From contig JAIQFK010000012.1 in assembly GCA_020073305.1 (NCBI GenBank), forward strand, positions 62,001 to 126,000: 64,000 nt of DNA. The letters run 5' to 3'. Shown here piece after piece: positions 33,375 through 42,600 of the stretch. The stretch comes from Terriglobia bacterium (lineage in GTDB: Bacteria; Acidobacteriota; Terriglobia; Bryobacterales; Bryobacteraceae). Every line of letters starts with the position of its first letter. Within the stretch, counting starts at the first letter, position 1. Below the pieces are notes generated by a model. That model saw only the letters and a program-made list of their open reading frames with translations, searched no databases and was not told where the DNA came from. Both the position numbers and the translations under genes were made by a program.

Positions 33375-34319
33375 CTACCCCAACATCATCAACAGCAGCG
33401 CCTTCTGCGCGTGCAGCCGGTTCTCGGCCTGCTCGAATACGATCGACCGCCCGGACTCCATCACCTCGTCGGTGACCTCTTCGCCGCGCTTGGCTGGCAG
33501 GCAATGCATGAAGACGGCATCGGGGCGCGCCAGCGACATCAGGCTCTCGTTCACCTGGTATGCGGAAAAGCGCTCGCGCCGCTCGTCCGCTTCCTGTTCG
33601 TGGCCCATGCTGGCCCACACGTCGGTATACACCGCGTGCGCTCCCGCCAGGGCTTCCGCGGGATCGCTCGTAACTTCGAGCCGTGTGCCCGCCAGCGCCG
33701 CTAGGCCCTCTGCCTGCGAGACGATCTCGGCATTCGGTGCATAGCCGCACGGCGTCGCGATTGCGAAATCCATGCCCAGCCGCGCCGCGGAGAGCATCAA
33801 CGAATGCGCCACGTTGTTGCCGTCTCCGACGAATGCCAGCTTAAGGCCGCGCAGCTCGCCGAACTGCTCGCGCAGTGTAAAAACGTCAGCCAGCGCCTGG
33901 CAGGGATGGTACATATCGCTCAGCGCATTGATCACCGGGGCTGAGGACCATTCAGCCAGCTCTTCGATGGTGTTCTGGGAAAAAGTCCGCGCCACGATCC
34001 CGTTCACCCAGCGATCGAGATTCCGCGCTACGTCTTTCAGCGGCTCGCGCGCACCCACCGGTCCCTCGCAAGTCACCGAGTCGCCGCCCAGTTGTTTGAT
34101 CGCCAGCTCAAACGTCAACCGCGTGCGCAGCGACGGCTTTTCAAAAAGTAAACTGATGTACTTGCCACTCAGAGCACGTGTAAACTTTGATGGCGCGCGC
34201 TTTACCCGCTCCGTCAGTTCGAGCAGATAATTGAGTTCGTCATCGGTGAGGTCAAGATCGCGAGCGAAGTCATGCGCCGCAACTTTCGAGATGGGCCGAA
34301 CCGCTATCGCCGTGGCCAT
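33375..34319 (-). CDS. argF: Ornithine carbamoyltransferase
   Basis: The enzyme makes citrulline from ornithine and carbamoyl phosphate. The 314-residue protein has the carbamoyl-phosphate motif FEKPSLRTRLTFE, the second binding segment MYHPCQALADVFTL and the ornithine loop VFMHCLPAKRG. ATG 34319 is chosen over TTG 34328, because the purine-rich GAGGGGGA would touch the TTG. It is the first gene of argF-(four-helix)-argG-argH-argR; an ArgR-box-like site stands 35 nt upstream. Confidence 0.96.
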   Translation of the reverse strand: MATAIAVRPISKVAAHDFARDLDLTDDELNYLLELTERVKRAPSKFTRALSGKYISLLFEKPSLRTRLTFELAIKQLGGDSVTCEGPVGAREPLKDVARNLDRWVNGIVARTFSQNTIEELAEWSSAPVINALSDMYHPCQALADVFTLREQFGELRGLKLAFVGDGNNVAHSLMLSAARLGMDFAIATPCGYAPNAEIVSQAEGLAALAGTRLEVTSDPAEALAGAHAVYTDVWASMGHEQEADERRERFSAYQVNESLMSLARPDAVFMHCLPAKRGEEVTDEVMESGRSIVFEQAENRLHAQKALLLMMLG

Positions 34320-34353
34320 GACTGACAATCCCCCTCTGAATCTTTATTCACTC

Positions 34354-34371
34354 TAATGAATAATTACACAT
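34354..34371. promoter_or_regulatory. Candidate ARG box upstream of argF
   Basis: The word TAATGAATAATTACACAT matches the first half of the ArgR operator consensus (TGAATAATTA) well and its second half weakly. It lies 35 nt upstream of argF in the AT-rich divergent gap and covers the start codon of the plus-strand gene at 34356. Since argR ends this operon, feedback control here is plausible. A single, half-perfect box keeps confidence low. Confidence 0.4.
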
Positions 34372-35651
34372 TTTGGGCTCTTGCGTCAACTGCCGTATTG
34401 CTTGCTGCTAACCAACCTTTTTTCAACAGATTAGAGGAAACAAAATGGGAGACGCCGTACGAAGAATGGCGGAAGAGCCATCCCGCGGCGAGCTGCCGCT
34501 CCTTCGACGGGCCGGGCGGGACGGCGGACGAGGAATGGTGCTACCGCTGCGTTGAGGCAGATTCTTACGAAACCTCGTTTTACGCTTTCGATCCGGTCGC
34601 ACCGGTCTGCAAGCTGGAACAGGCGCGCGCCTGGCAAACCGGTTCAGCAATTGCCGAGATGCGGCGCGCGGTCGAAGCCCGCTACGGTCCGTCGGATTCG
34701 GACAATGCGGTCGGCGAGTTGTCGTCCGGCTTCTGGCACGATGTGCAGCATTTTCGCGCCGGCCAAGGCGAGGTCTATCTGTACCGGCGGGTGGAGCGCA
34801 ATAAGCCCGACGCGGTGGAGCTGCTGGCACGAAGCGGGCAACTTGTCGCCGTGCGCGCCGATGATAAGAGGCTGCTTGAGTTGGATTATCAACAACAAGC
34901 GCGGGTTAGTACGCCGATTGACCGGCGGCTGATTCAGGATTTGGGCAAGGAGTTTCCCGGACTCAGCACCCTGCTGGCAGAGGAGGCGGACGCCACGCAG
35001 CGACCGCTACAAGTCCAGACGCTGCAGCAACTTCTCGCCGCAGCGGGCCGGAAACCGGAGCTGCTCCTGGCGGCCGACCGCGTTGCCAGCGTGCTCTCGG
35101 AGACGGAAAGGGGCGATCAGAGCGTCTATCATCGGACTCAGACCTTGGCTGGATTTGAGTTGAATTATCAATATGATGCGCTGGGTTCCGGCTGGGCTTA
35201 TCAACATGATCTGCTTCAGCAGGTCTGGCGGGACTACCGGGATACGGAGTGGGGAGATACTGCGTTCCTACTACTCGAGCGCACTGGCTGGGACACCAGC
35301 GGGATGTGCGAACCGGGCTCAGACCAGTTCCGCGAAGTGATCACGCATGGAGAGAAATTTCTGGCGGACCATTCCTCCGGCCCCCTTCGCCCGGAGGTGA
35401 TGCTGGCGGTGGGGGAGGCGTACGAAACCTGGTGGTCACTTAGCCGGGCGGGCCCGAACAATGACTACGTGCAACCCGAGAACTATCGCGCGGGTGCCGA
35501 AACAGCGCGCCAGAAAGCCATCAGCATGTATGAACAAGTGGTCAAAGTGGCGCCAGCGGGACTCGAGGCGGGCTATGCCCGGCGCCAATTGCCGCGCTTG
35601 AAGCTCAGCCTGGACACGTTGCAGCGCCGGTACTTCTGCGTCTACGACTAG
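34356..35651 (+). CDS. Secreted protein of unknown function
   Basis: The 431-residue protein begins at ATG 34356 with a short hydrophobic stretch (FWALASTAVLLAAN) that may act as a signal peptide, though it lacks a basic N-terminus. The first 130 residues form a compact domain with cysteines (SCRSFDGPGG, EWCYRCVEADSYE). The C-terminal half is helical and repetitive (YEQVVKVAPAGLEAGYARRQLPRL), TPR-like. No catalytic motif is seen. It is divergent from argF and may share its control region; it is likely periplasmic. Confidence 0.7.
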   Translation: MNNYTFWALASTAVLLAANQPFFNRLEETKWETPYEEWRKSHPAASCRSFDGPGGTADEEWCYRCVEADSYETSFYAFDPVAPVCKLEQARAWQTGSAIAEMRRAVEARYGPSDSDNAVGELSSGFWHDVQHFRAGQGEVYLYRRVERNKPDAVELLARSGQLVAVRADDKRLLELDYQQQARVSTPIDRRLIQDLGKEFPGLSTLLAEEADATQRPLQVQTLQQLLAAAGRKPELLLAADRVASVLSETERGDQSVYHRTQTLAGFELNYQYDALGSGWAYQHDLLQQVWRDYRDTEWGDTAFLLLERTGWDTSGMCEPGSDQFREVITHGEKFLADHSSGPLRPEVMLAVGEAYETWWSLSRAGPNNDYVQPENYRAGAETARQKAISMYEQVVKVAPAGLEAGYARRQLPRLKLSLDTLQRRYFCVYD

Positions 35652-35700
35652 GCATCTGAAACCCAGGGCCGGTCGTAATCATCCATGTACTTGGGTTAAG

Positions 35701-36570
35701 ATGGGTTTCCACTGGAAAATGCGCCAGCTACTCGTGTTCGCGATCTTGTGTGCGCCGTTATGTGCGGCCAGTTCGGAATACGAACGCGCTCTGGAGTTCT
35801 ATTCCCACACCGACTATCAGGCATCGCTCAATCTGTTGCTTCCGGTGCAGAACAAGGCTGCGGCCGAGCGCGCTCTGATCGGCCAGAACTACTTCATGCT
35901 GGGCGACACCAAACACGCGACGGAGTTCTTCCAACAGGCTGTCGCCGCGGAGCCCAACAATTCGGTTTACTATCACTGGCTGGGGCGCGCATTCGGCCGG
36001 CGCGCGGAAATGGGAAATCCGTTCACGGCGCTCGGATATGCGTCGAAAGCCAGGCAGAATTTCGAGAAAGCCGTGGAGCTTGATCCCAAGAACTCGGAAG
36101 CCATCAACGACTTGTTCGAGTTCTACCTTGAGGCCCCGGGCTTCATGGGCGGCGGCATGGACAAGGCTGCGAAGGCCGCGGAGCGGATCGCGGAGTTGAA
36201 CGCTGCCGAGGGGGACTACGCGCGGGCTCGCATCGAGGAAAAGCACAAGGACTACCACCGTGCCGAGCAGCATTTGCGCCGCGCCATGGAACTGGCGCCC
36301 CGTCAGGTAGGCCGCGTGATCGATCTGGCGAAGTTTCTGGCGAAGCAGGGCCGGTTCGAAGAGAGTGAGCAGACTTTCGTGGCGGCCGAAAAGCTGGCCC
36401 CCGACGCTCCGAAAGTGAAGTACGCACGGGCCGCCACTTATATCGAAACCCGCCGCAACATCGAGAAGGCGCGCGAGCTGCTGGAAAAATACCTGGCTTC
36501 TTCGCTCACGCCGGACGACCCCTCGCGTGAGGAAGCGCAAAAGCTGCTGCGCCAGGTTTCCGGCGGCTGA
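35701..36570 (+). CDS. Secreted TPR-repeat protein
   Basis: The 289-residue protein has a signal peptide (MRQLLVFAILCAPLCAASS, beginning at residue 7 of the frame from ATG 35701) and then about five tetratricopeptide repeats, such as ALIGQNYFMLGDTKHATEFF, ARQNFEKAVELDPKNSEAI and LAKFLAKQGRFEESEQTFV. It is presumably a periplasmic scaffold for protein contacts. It is followed after 6 nt by the MacB-like permease gene, so the two are probably cotranscribed and may work together. Confidence 0.85.
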   Translation: MGFHWKMRQLLVFAILCAPLCAASSEYERALEFYSHTDYQASLNLLLPVQNKAAAERALIGQNYFMLGDTKHATEFFQQAVAAEPNNSVYYHWLGRAFGRRAEMGNPFTALGYASKARQNFEKAVELDPKNSEAINDLFEFYLEAPGFMGGGMDKAAKAAERIAELNAAEGDYARARIEEKHKDYHRAEQHLRRAMELAPRQVGRVIDLAKFLAKQGRFEESEQTFVAAEKLAPDAPKVKYARAATYIETRRNIEKARELLEKYLASSLTPDDPSREEAQKLLRQVSGG

Positions 36571-36576
36571 TGGCCC

Positions 36577-37785
36577 ATGAATCTCGGTGAAGCGCTGAGC
36601 TTCAGCATCCAGGCCCTCGAAGCCAATCCCATCCGTTCCATGCTCACCGGCCTCGGCATGGTGATCGGAACCGCGTCCGTAATCCTCGTCGTTACCATCT
36701 CACTCACCAGCCGCGACTACATTCTCGAGCAGATCGAAGGCGTGGGCTCGAACCTGGTTTACGCGCAGGCCGAGATCGGCACGCAGCAAACCTCCACTCA
36801 AGTGGATGCCGACTTCGTGAAGCTCGCCGACGTGGAAGCGGTGCGGGAACAACTGGCGGGGCGCATCGTGGCCGCTTCGGCCATCATGAACACGTACGAC
36901 CGCATGCGCATCAACGGCAAGGACCAGGACATTCAGGTCATCGGCACCGACGAATTCTACAAGCCGGTGCGCAACATGATCGTGCTCTCTGGCCGGTTTC
37001 TGGATTCGAGCGACGTGGCGCTGCGCCAGAAGGTCTGCCTGCTCACCGAGAAGCTCGCCCAGCGCCTCTACGGCAGCACGTCAGCCGCGATTGGCAATGT
37101 CATCAAGGTCCACGAGCTGCAGTTCACGGTAATCGGAACCTTTAAGGAGAAGGTGGAAAGCTTCGGGCAATCGGAACTCGGTTCGGAAACCATCCTGATC
37201 CCGGTCACGGTGCTGCGGTACTTTACCAAAGTGGAGCGCATCGATCCGCTGGATGTGCAGGTAAAATCCGCCGATGATGTGGAGGCGATCACCCAGCAAA
37301 TCAAGCAGATTCTCGAGAGCCGTCACCGTCCCGGGGCGCGCTACCGCGTGCAGAATCTCACCGAGATTCTCAACGCCGCCAAGAAGATTGCCACCATCCT
37401 GAGCCTGGTGCTGGTGATGGTATCGGCCATCGCGCTGATTATTTCCGGCATCGGGATCATGAACATCATGCTGGTGACGGTGACGGAGCGCACGCGCGAG
37501 ATAGGCATCCGCATGGCAGTGGGCGCGTCCCGCAAGGAGATCCTGCTGCAGTTTCTGACGGAGGCAGTGCTGATCAGCCTGGGCGGCGGGATGCTGGGAA
37601 TTCTGGTGGGCGTCTCGATTCCGCTCAGCGTGCAGCTTTTCGTTGAGAATCTGGCGATCCCGGTCTCGCCTGCATCGGTCGTCATCGCCTTCAGCGTTTC
37701 GTGCGCGGTGGGATTGATCTTCGGCATGCTGCCGGCAAACCGGGCGTCAAGATTGAATCCGACAGAGGCATTGCGATACGAGTAG
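36577..37785 (+). CDS. MacB/FtsX-type ABC transporter permease
   Basis: This 402-residue inner-membrane protein is a classic MacB-like permease: N-terminal helix (LTGLGMVIGTASVILVVTI), a periplasmic core of about 230 residues, then three helices with the coupling segments GIGIMNIMLVTVTERTREIG and GIRMAVGASRKEI, and the closing PANRASRLNPTEALRYE. Unlike the two large orphan permeases, it is a single unit. Its ATPase and membrane-fusion partners are not next to it; the upstream neighbour is a TPR protein. The substrate is unknown. Confidence 0.9.
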   Translation: MNLGEALSFSIQALEANPIRSMLTGLGMVIGTASVILVVTISLTSRDYILEQIEGVGSNLVYAQAEIGTQQTSTQVDADFVKLADVEAVREQLAGRIVAASAIMNTYDRMRINGKDQDIQVIGTDEFYKPVRNMIVLSGRFLDSSDVALRQKVCLLTEKLAQRLYGSTSAAIGNVIKVHELQFTVIGTFKEKVESFGQSELGSETILIPVTVLRYFTKVERIDPLDVQVKSADDVEAITQQIKQILESRHRPGARYRVQNLTEILNAAKKIATILSLVLVMVSAIALIISGIGIMNIMLVTVTERTREIGIRMAVGASRKEILLQFLTEAVLISLGGGMLGILVGVSIPLSVQLFVENLAIPVSPASVVIAFSVSCAVGLIFGMLPANRASRLNPTEALRYE

Positions 37786-37820
37786 CCGGTGCTGCGCACC
37801 GGGCGATGCTTTCGCATCGC
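37786..37820. terminator. Tandem hairpins between convergent genes (REP-like unit, copy 1)
   Basis: Two perfect hairpins follow each other directly after the permease stop: CCGGTGC-tgc-GCACCGG (37786-37802) and GCGATGC-tttc-GCATCGC (37803-37820). They lie between convergent genes and could end transcription in both directions, though no T-run follows. The whole stretch resembles the one at 42547-42600, so it is probably also a dispersed REP-like repeat. Confidence 0.6.
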
Positions 37821-37835
37821 GGACGCGGCGAGGAG

Positions 37836-39839
37836 CTACGCTCGGGCCCTTTCGCAGAACGGCCAGTTTCGGCGGACGCGGCGAATTATGGCGTATGCGA
37901 ACAGCAGAAGCAGCATGGTCACCGCTGCCGTACGGCACATCGTTGACTCCAAACCGCCGTCATACTCCAGGGTGATCTCGCATTCTCCAGTGCAATTCGG
38001 AGTGATGGCCAGCAAGCCGATGCCGTCGGAGCGAACGCTGCTTCTGCGGCCGTTGGCCATTGCGCGCCAGCCCGGGTGGTAGTTGATCTGCGCCGAAACA
38101 ACCTCGCCTGGCGCGACGGTCGCGCGAACCACGGCCCGGTTCGGGCCTCGCCATTCGAAGGTCGCCGGCGATGACGGGCTGTTCAAAGCCGCCACATATT
38201 GGCGCAGCTCGTCCACATCCAGGCCGTGAACGGGCACGCTCTGAACCAGTTGGTTCGGACGCAGGATATGGGCCAGCGAATTAGAACTTTGCGGAACTCG
38301 ATAGATGGTGGTGTCGTCTTCGCGCCAAAGCGCCTCGAGCACGCCATCGAATTTCCGGGGATGGACAAACGCTTTCCACGGTTCCGGACTTTGAGGGCCG
38401 GGCACGGCGACCGCCTGGGCGCCAAACGCCTTTAACCAGAGAATCGAATACTCCGCGCCGCGGTCTCCGGCATTCTGATCGGAAAAAATCGTGTACAGAG
38501 CGATCTGTTGCATCCAGTTTGGAGCCGTGGTGTATGGTTGTCCGGACATCTGTGGCACGTCTGTGAGGGCGTTCAGCCATTGACCCATGGAACCGGCCAT
38601 CATGACGCGTTGCCCGGGGAGGTTGGCTTCCACCCATTTCGCCGAACGGAAGTCGAGACTCCGGGCCACGTCTAAGTGGCGCGTCATGCCTTGACCGAAC
38701 TCGCGATAAAAGGCGATTTGACGGCCCGCGAGCACCACGAACGGAACGATCAGGAGGATTCGGGTTCGCAACGAGAGCCGGTCGACGATCGGGCGGAGAC
38801 CGAAGACGCACAGCCAGGCGAGCACAACTTCCATCTCAAGCTTGTAGCGGCCGGGTTGGGGCAGAAAATGCGGGCCTCCATATTGGGCGAGGACGGGCGT
38901 CAACAGAACCGGACTGGAGAACAGGAGGAGCCAGCGCAAGCCCCAGCCGAGGTCCGCTCGCGAAGCCAGGCGCCAAATGATCCAGGACACCGCAAGCACG
39001 ACGGACAGAGCAATCAACGAATGGGGCAGAGTGTCACTTTCGCCCCTGTGGGCCGCGATGAAGCGGACGGTACGGAGAAGCGAGGGCGGCAACCACGGAC
39101 AAATGACCACGTACACCGCCGCCGAAAACAGTACGGAACGCAAAAGGAGAGCCGGACGAAAGCGCCGCTCGATGGCGAGCGGCACAGTCACGGCCACCAG
39201 AGCCACCAGAACCAATCCAAACATATTGGCGAGCATCATGCACGCCATCAACGCGCCCGCTCCGGCGTAATGGAGCGCGCGGCGCGACTCGAACGCACGA
39301 CCCAACAGCAAAGCCGCCGGAGGCACGAGCGCCAGGGCGGTCATGTGCGGCAGATCGTCCCAATCGAACATCAGGTACATGCGGCGCGCGCTGAGCATTG
39401 ATGAGAAATGGAAGGCGTTGTCGGGAACGATCCATTCCGTCGGCGAGAGGAGGGAGTAAGCGAGCGCTGCGATAAAACTATATCCCGGCGCCTGGAAGAG
39501 CCGCCAACCGGCAAGATACAAAAGCGCCGGCCCGAGGCAATATATCAACCCGGTGAGCGCATGAAACGCGAGCGGGATGGAGCATTGGAACAGACGTGCG
39601 ATGCCGGCCGTGGCGAACGGCACGAGCGGAGAATACGTATACTCGAGCGGGGCTCCCCCGCCCCAGTAAGGCCACCACCTGGGCGAAAACCAATCCAGCC
39701 CGGCGAGCCGGGCCAAGGCCATCCAGATGCCGTGCATCGAGTTCCAGTGGCCGGTGGATTCGGCGGTGAAGGCCTCGTGGCAGACATAGAGGTTGATGGC
39801 GGCAACTATACAGAGGTAAATCCACGGCGCCGCAGCCAT
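37836..39839 (-). CDS. Large polytopic membrane protein (GT-C-like or related)
   Basis: The 667-residue protein (from ATG 39839 with AAGG upstream; GTG 39887 is an alternative) has about 11-13 membrane helices in the first 430 residues and a soluble C-terminal part, closed by one last helix (TAAVTMLLLLFAYAI). The first loop carries FSPRWWPYWGGGAPLEYTYS, of the kind seen in GT-C glycosyltransferase-like and PTPS-related membrane proteins, and the C-terminal domain reads as a beta-sandwich (VAPGEVVSAQINYHPGWRA). A role in surface polysaccharide or glycolipid assembly is a guess. It is convergent with the permease gene. Confidence 0.75.
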   Translation of the reverse strand: MAAAPWIYLCIVAAINLYVCHEAFTAESTGHWNSMHGIWMALARLAGLDWFSPRWWPYWGGGAPLEYTYSPLVPFATAGIARLFQCSIPLAFHALTGLIYCLGPALLYLAGWRLFQAPGYSFIAALAYSLLSPTEWIVPDNAFHFSSMLSARRMYLMFDWDDLPHMTALALVPPAALLLGRAFESRRALHYAGAGALMACMMLANMFGLVLVALVAVTVPLAIERRFRPALLLRSVLFSAAVYVVICPWLPPSLLRTVRFIAAHRGESDTLPHSLIALSVVLAVSWIIWRLASRADLGWGLRWLLLFSSPVLLTPVLAQYGGPHFLPQPGRYKLEMEVVLAWLCVFGLRPIVDRLSLRTRILLIVPFVVLAGRQIAFYREFGQGMTRHLDVARSLDFRSAKWVEANLPGQRVMMAGSMGQWLNALTDVPQMSGQPYTTAPNWMQQIALYTIFSDQNAGDRGAEYSILWLKAFGAQAVAVPGPQSPEPWKAFVHPRKFDGVLEALWREDDTTIYRVPQSSNSLAHILRPNQLVQSVPVHGLDVDELRQYVAALNSPSSPATFEWRGPNRAVVRATVAPGEVVSAQINYHPGWRAMANGRRSSVRSDGIGLLAITPNCTGECEITLEYDGGLESTMCRTAAVTMLLLLFAYAIIRRVRRNWPFCERARA

Positions 39840-39958
39840 GAACGGCGCCTTGCCAACTGCCGCTTTCGTTTTGTCGCCGAAATTCACCGTGAGAGGCGGA
39901 TGAACTCAGCATACTCCGAAAGATTGAGGCCCGAAGGTTTCGAAGAGGCGACGGCTCG

Positions 39959-40864
39959 TCAGGGCGTCGGGGGCGCCGTCCGGCTGCGTTCTCCGTCCTG
40001 CCGTTTCACGCTGATGGCGCGAGCGTCCTCAGCGGTCTGTGCCGCTTCGCGAGCCGCGGTCACGATCTGGCGGCTGGCGGATTTCTGCGATTGCAGGGCA
40101 ACTGCCTGCTGATACAACTGCTCGGCCTTTTGCAGGGTGTCGGGAGCGTAGCGATCGGCGCCGGCGGACTTTGCGATCTGGATGGCATTCTGAGCCTGGT
40201 AAACGGATAGCAAGGCCTCATATTCACCCATGGATAGCTTCGGACCTTCTGACCCGGCGGGTGGAGTTCCGGTGTTGTAGGTAAACTGTTTCCGCGGAAG
40301 CAACTCGTACTTTGCGTCGATCTCTTCGATTTTTCCGATGGTGTCAGGCCGGGCGACATTTTCCATCACCACGACGTCACTCGGATGCGTCACGGAAAAG
40401 TAAGGCTCGGCGGTAACGATGAGGGCAAACGCCTGCAGGTCGGTCGAGACCTTGATTTTGGCTTTGTTGGAAGGATCGGGGACCAGTTCGCCGAGGTTCA
40501 TCGGACGCCCCTCCGGCGTGATTGCCCAGAGGACATAAGTCAGATACTCAGGGCCGAATCGGGTCGGAGCTCCCAAGCGATTGACTTTTGCCTCGATCTC
40601 GACTGAGCCCCTCCGGCTCTCGACGCGAGCCTCGCCCTCGGATTCCGGCAATAGCACGGTGCCTTTCAGGCCTATTTTGGTTGGTTCGGTGCGGTGCCCG
40701 TAATTGATTGCCTTGGTAGTGCGCGACACCACCGTCACACGAAAAAGCGGGCCGGACGTTGGGTTAACTGGATGGGTGCTGACTGCGGCAGGAGGCGCCG
40801 GGTCCTGCGCACCCGCAGTACAAACGGCGACAAGAGTACAAAAGAATACACTGGCGGCTCTCAT
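39959..40864 (-). CDS. Secreted protein with C-terminal helical domain
   Basis: The 301-residue protein starts at ATG 40864 with GGGAG upstream and carries a signal peptide (MRAASVFFCTLVAVCTAGAQ). The central domain (KAINYGHRTEPTKIGLKGTV...FGPEYLTYVLWAITPEGRP...DLQAFALIVTAEPYFSVT) is one I remember in acidobacterial proteins that often end in OmpA domains. Here the end is instead an alanine/glutamine-rich helical region (DUF4398-like: DTLQKAEQLYQQAVALQSQ). It is probably periplasmic and envelope-linked. Confidence 0.75.
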   Translation of the reverse strand: MRAASVFFCTLVAVCTAGAQDPAPPAAVSTHPVNPTSGPLFRVTVVSRTTKAINYGHRTEPTKIGLKGTVLLPESEGEARVESRRGSVEIEAKVNRLGAPTRFGPEYLTYVLWAITPEGRPMNLGELVPDPSNKAKIKVSTDLQAFALIVTAEPYFSVTHPSDVVVMENVARPDTIGKIEEIDAKYELLPRKQFTYNTGTPPAGSEGPKLSMGEYEALLSVYQAQNAIQIAKSAGADRYAPDTLQKAEQLYQQAVALQSQKSASRQIVTAAREAAQTAEDARAISVKRQDGERSRTAPPTP

Positions 40865-40995
40865 AAACACTCCCGGAGTTTAGAGGAGCACGTTGTTTGC
40901 CGCTCGTTTCCTTTGAATCAGATGACTGTGCCGGCGCAGCCGCCATTCCGCCGAGCCAGGTATTTTTTGCCGCAGTCCGGCGGCTTATCGGGACT

Positions 40996-41685
40996 TCAGT
41001 CAGTTTTCTTGGTGACGACGCGCTTCCCGTCGGAACTGGATTCCACCGTGATGGTGAAGCCGTTCGCATGGTGCAATTGGTACGACTTTCCGTGCCCTTT
41101 GAAATAGTGGTCGGAGTGATACAGCGCGAAGGGGCTGTTCCAGGTGGCGGCGAAATAGCGTACGTTGGCGATCTGCGCGGCCTTTGCCGGATCGCTGCCC
41201 GTGAAGCGCGTGAGTTTCACCTCACCGTTGCCATTCGCGAGTTTGGCGTACGCCGTTTTGCCGTCCGGCGCGATCTTCCAGGTGATGTCTGAGGTATCCA
41301 TCTGAACGTCGTTCCACTTCACTGGATAGATCTTGGTGAGGATCGCCATCATGCCGTCCTTCTGCTCCTTGGTCGCTTTGGGCTCGAACGTCGCAACCAG
41401 CCAGTCGGCCTGGCCCTTGGTTCCCCAGTCCGATCCGAGATCTCCAGACAACCAGAATTTGACGCCCGTCAGATCGACATCCCCGTGCTTGCCCGCCGTC
41501 ACGCGGGCGACGTTGTTGAAAGTGCAACTGTGTGCACCGGTGCCCTGATGCGAAGCGTGGTCGTTAAAGTAACAGGGACAGAACAGGTCACACGAGCAGG
41601 CCTCGATGTACTCAAGCCGCGCCTGCCAGGGCACATCCTGTGCAAGCAGCGGCAAACCCAATAAAAGGAACGCAAATTTTCTCAT
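40996..41685 (-). CDS. Secreted DUF1326-type protein
   Basis: The 229-residue protein has a strong ribosome site (AAGGAGGGG) before ATG 41685 and a short signal peptide (MRKFAFLLLGLPLLAQ). The DUF1326 signature is the cysteine cluster YIEACSCDLFCPCYFNDHAS, followed by VDLTGVKFWLSGD and further down FKGHGKSYQLHHANGF. The Cys-x-Cys-x3-Cys-x-Cys pattern suggests metal binding, but no function is established for the family. It stands alone between a secreted protein gene and lpxA. Confidence 0.88.
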   Translation of the reverse strand: MRKFAFLLLGLPLLAQDVPWQARLEYIEACSCDLFCPCYFNDHASHQGTGAHSCTFNNVARVTAGKHGDVDLTGVKFWLSGDLGSDWGTKGQADWLVATFEPKATKEQKDGMMAILTKIYPVKWNDVQMDTSDITWKIAPDGKTAYAKLANGNGEVKLTRFTGSDPAKAAQIANVRYFAATWNSPFALYHSDHYFKGHGKSYQLHHANGFTITVESSSDGKRVVTKKTD

Positions 41686-41738
41686 GCGCTTCCCCTCCTT
41701 CGGGACATGGTGCACCTTTCGGAGAGGGATTTGCAAGG

Positions 41739-42527
41739 TCATTCGCGACAAATTCCGCGTTTGCTCCCGCGGATGAACTTCACCAGATGCGCGGCTTCCG
41801 GGCCAGCGACCTCGGCTTCAATGCGCTGCAACGCTTCTTCCAGCTTGAGCCCCGAGCGGTAGAGGAGCCGGTAGGCAATTTTCAGCGCCGCGATCTGTTT
41901 CGGGCCGAGGCCGGCGCGTTTGAGTCCCACCAGGTTCAGACCCTTGGCTTCGACATTGAATCCGGAGTAGAGGAAGAAGGGGGGAACGTCGCTGTTCACG
42001 CGCGTGTTGCCGCCGATCATGGCCAGCCGCCCAATTTTCGAATACTGATGGACCACGACGCCGCCGGAAATGAACGCCTGGTCTTCGACTTCCACGTAGC
42101 CGGCCACCAGCGCGCAACTGCAAATCACCGTCTGGTTGCCGATGTTGCAGTTGTGGGCGATGTGGCCCGAAGTCATGATGTAGTTCCCGTCGCCGATGGA
42201 GGTCACCGATTCCGGCTCGGTGCCGCGGGAGATCGTGTAATGCTCGCGGATGATGTTGTCATTGCCGATGCGGAGATAACTGCGTTCGCCGGTGAAATTC
42301 TTGTCGAGGGGATCGGTGCCCAGCACGGTCCCGGCCGAAATCGAATTGCGCTCTCCGAGCGTCGTCCAGCGCTTCGCGTAGACGTAGGGCTCGAGTACGC
42401 AATTGCGTCCGATGCGGACCTCGGATTCAATGACGCAGAATTCGCCAATGCGCACTCCGGGCCCGATCGTCACATCCGCGTGGACGCGGGCGCTGGGCGC
42501 AATAGCCGCTGAGGGGTCGACAGGCAT
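41739..42527 (-). CDS. lpxA: UDP-N-acetylglucosamine O-acyltransferase
   Basis: The enzyme transfers a 3-hydroxyacyl chain from ACP to UDP-GlcNAc, the first step of lipid A synthesis. The 262-residue protein is a left-handed beta-helix of hexapeptide repeats (IGPGVRIGEFCVIESEVRIG...), with the catalytic histidine in SGHIAHNCNIGNQ and the C-terminal helical domain from FNVEAKGLNLVGLKRAG. Length is standard. Unusually, lpxA is not next to fabZ or lpxB; it lies behind lepB, while lpxD is divergent from lepB. Confidence 0.95.
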   Translation of the reverse strand: MPVDPSAAIAPSARVHADVTIGPGVRIGEFCVIESEVRIGRNCVLEPYVYAKRWTTLGERNSISAGTVLGTDPLDKNFTGERSYLRIGNDNIIREHYTISRGTEPESVTSIGDGNYIMTSGHIAHNCNIGNQTVICSCALVAGYVEVEDQAFISGGVVVHQYSKIGRLAMIGGNTRVNSDVPPFFLYSGFNVEAKGLNLVGLKRAGLGPKQIAALKIAYRLLYRSGLKLEEALQRIEAEVAGPEAAHLVKFIRGSKRGICRE

Positions 42528-42546
42528 GGACTCGTTTATGATACAA

Positions 42547-42600
42547 GCCGGCGCTGCGCGCCGGGCGAGGCTGGCGCATGGGGGACGCGGCGGCGCGGCT
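42547..42600. repeat. REP-like hairpin element, copy 2
   Basis: The perfect hairpin CCGGCGC-tgc-GCGCCGG (42548-42564) is followed by GGCGAGGCTGGCGCATGG and GGACGCGGCGGCG. Allowing for changes, the order and spacing are the same as at 37785-37838. It lies between the lepB stop and the lpxA start on the minus strand, so it is transcribed within this gene pair, and the two copies suggest a dispersed repeat rather than a simple terminator. Confidence 0.6.
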
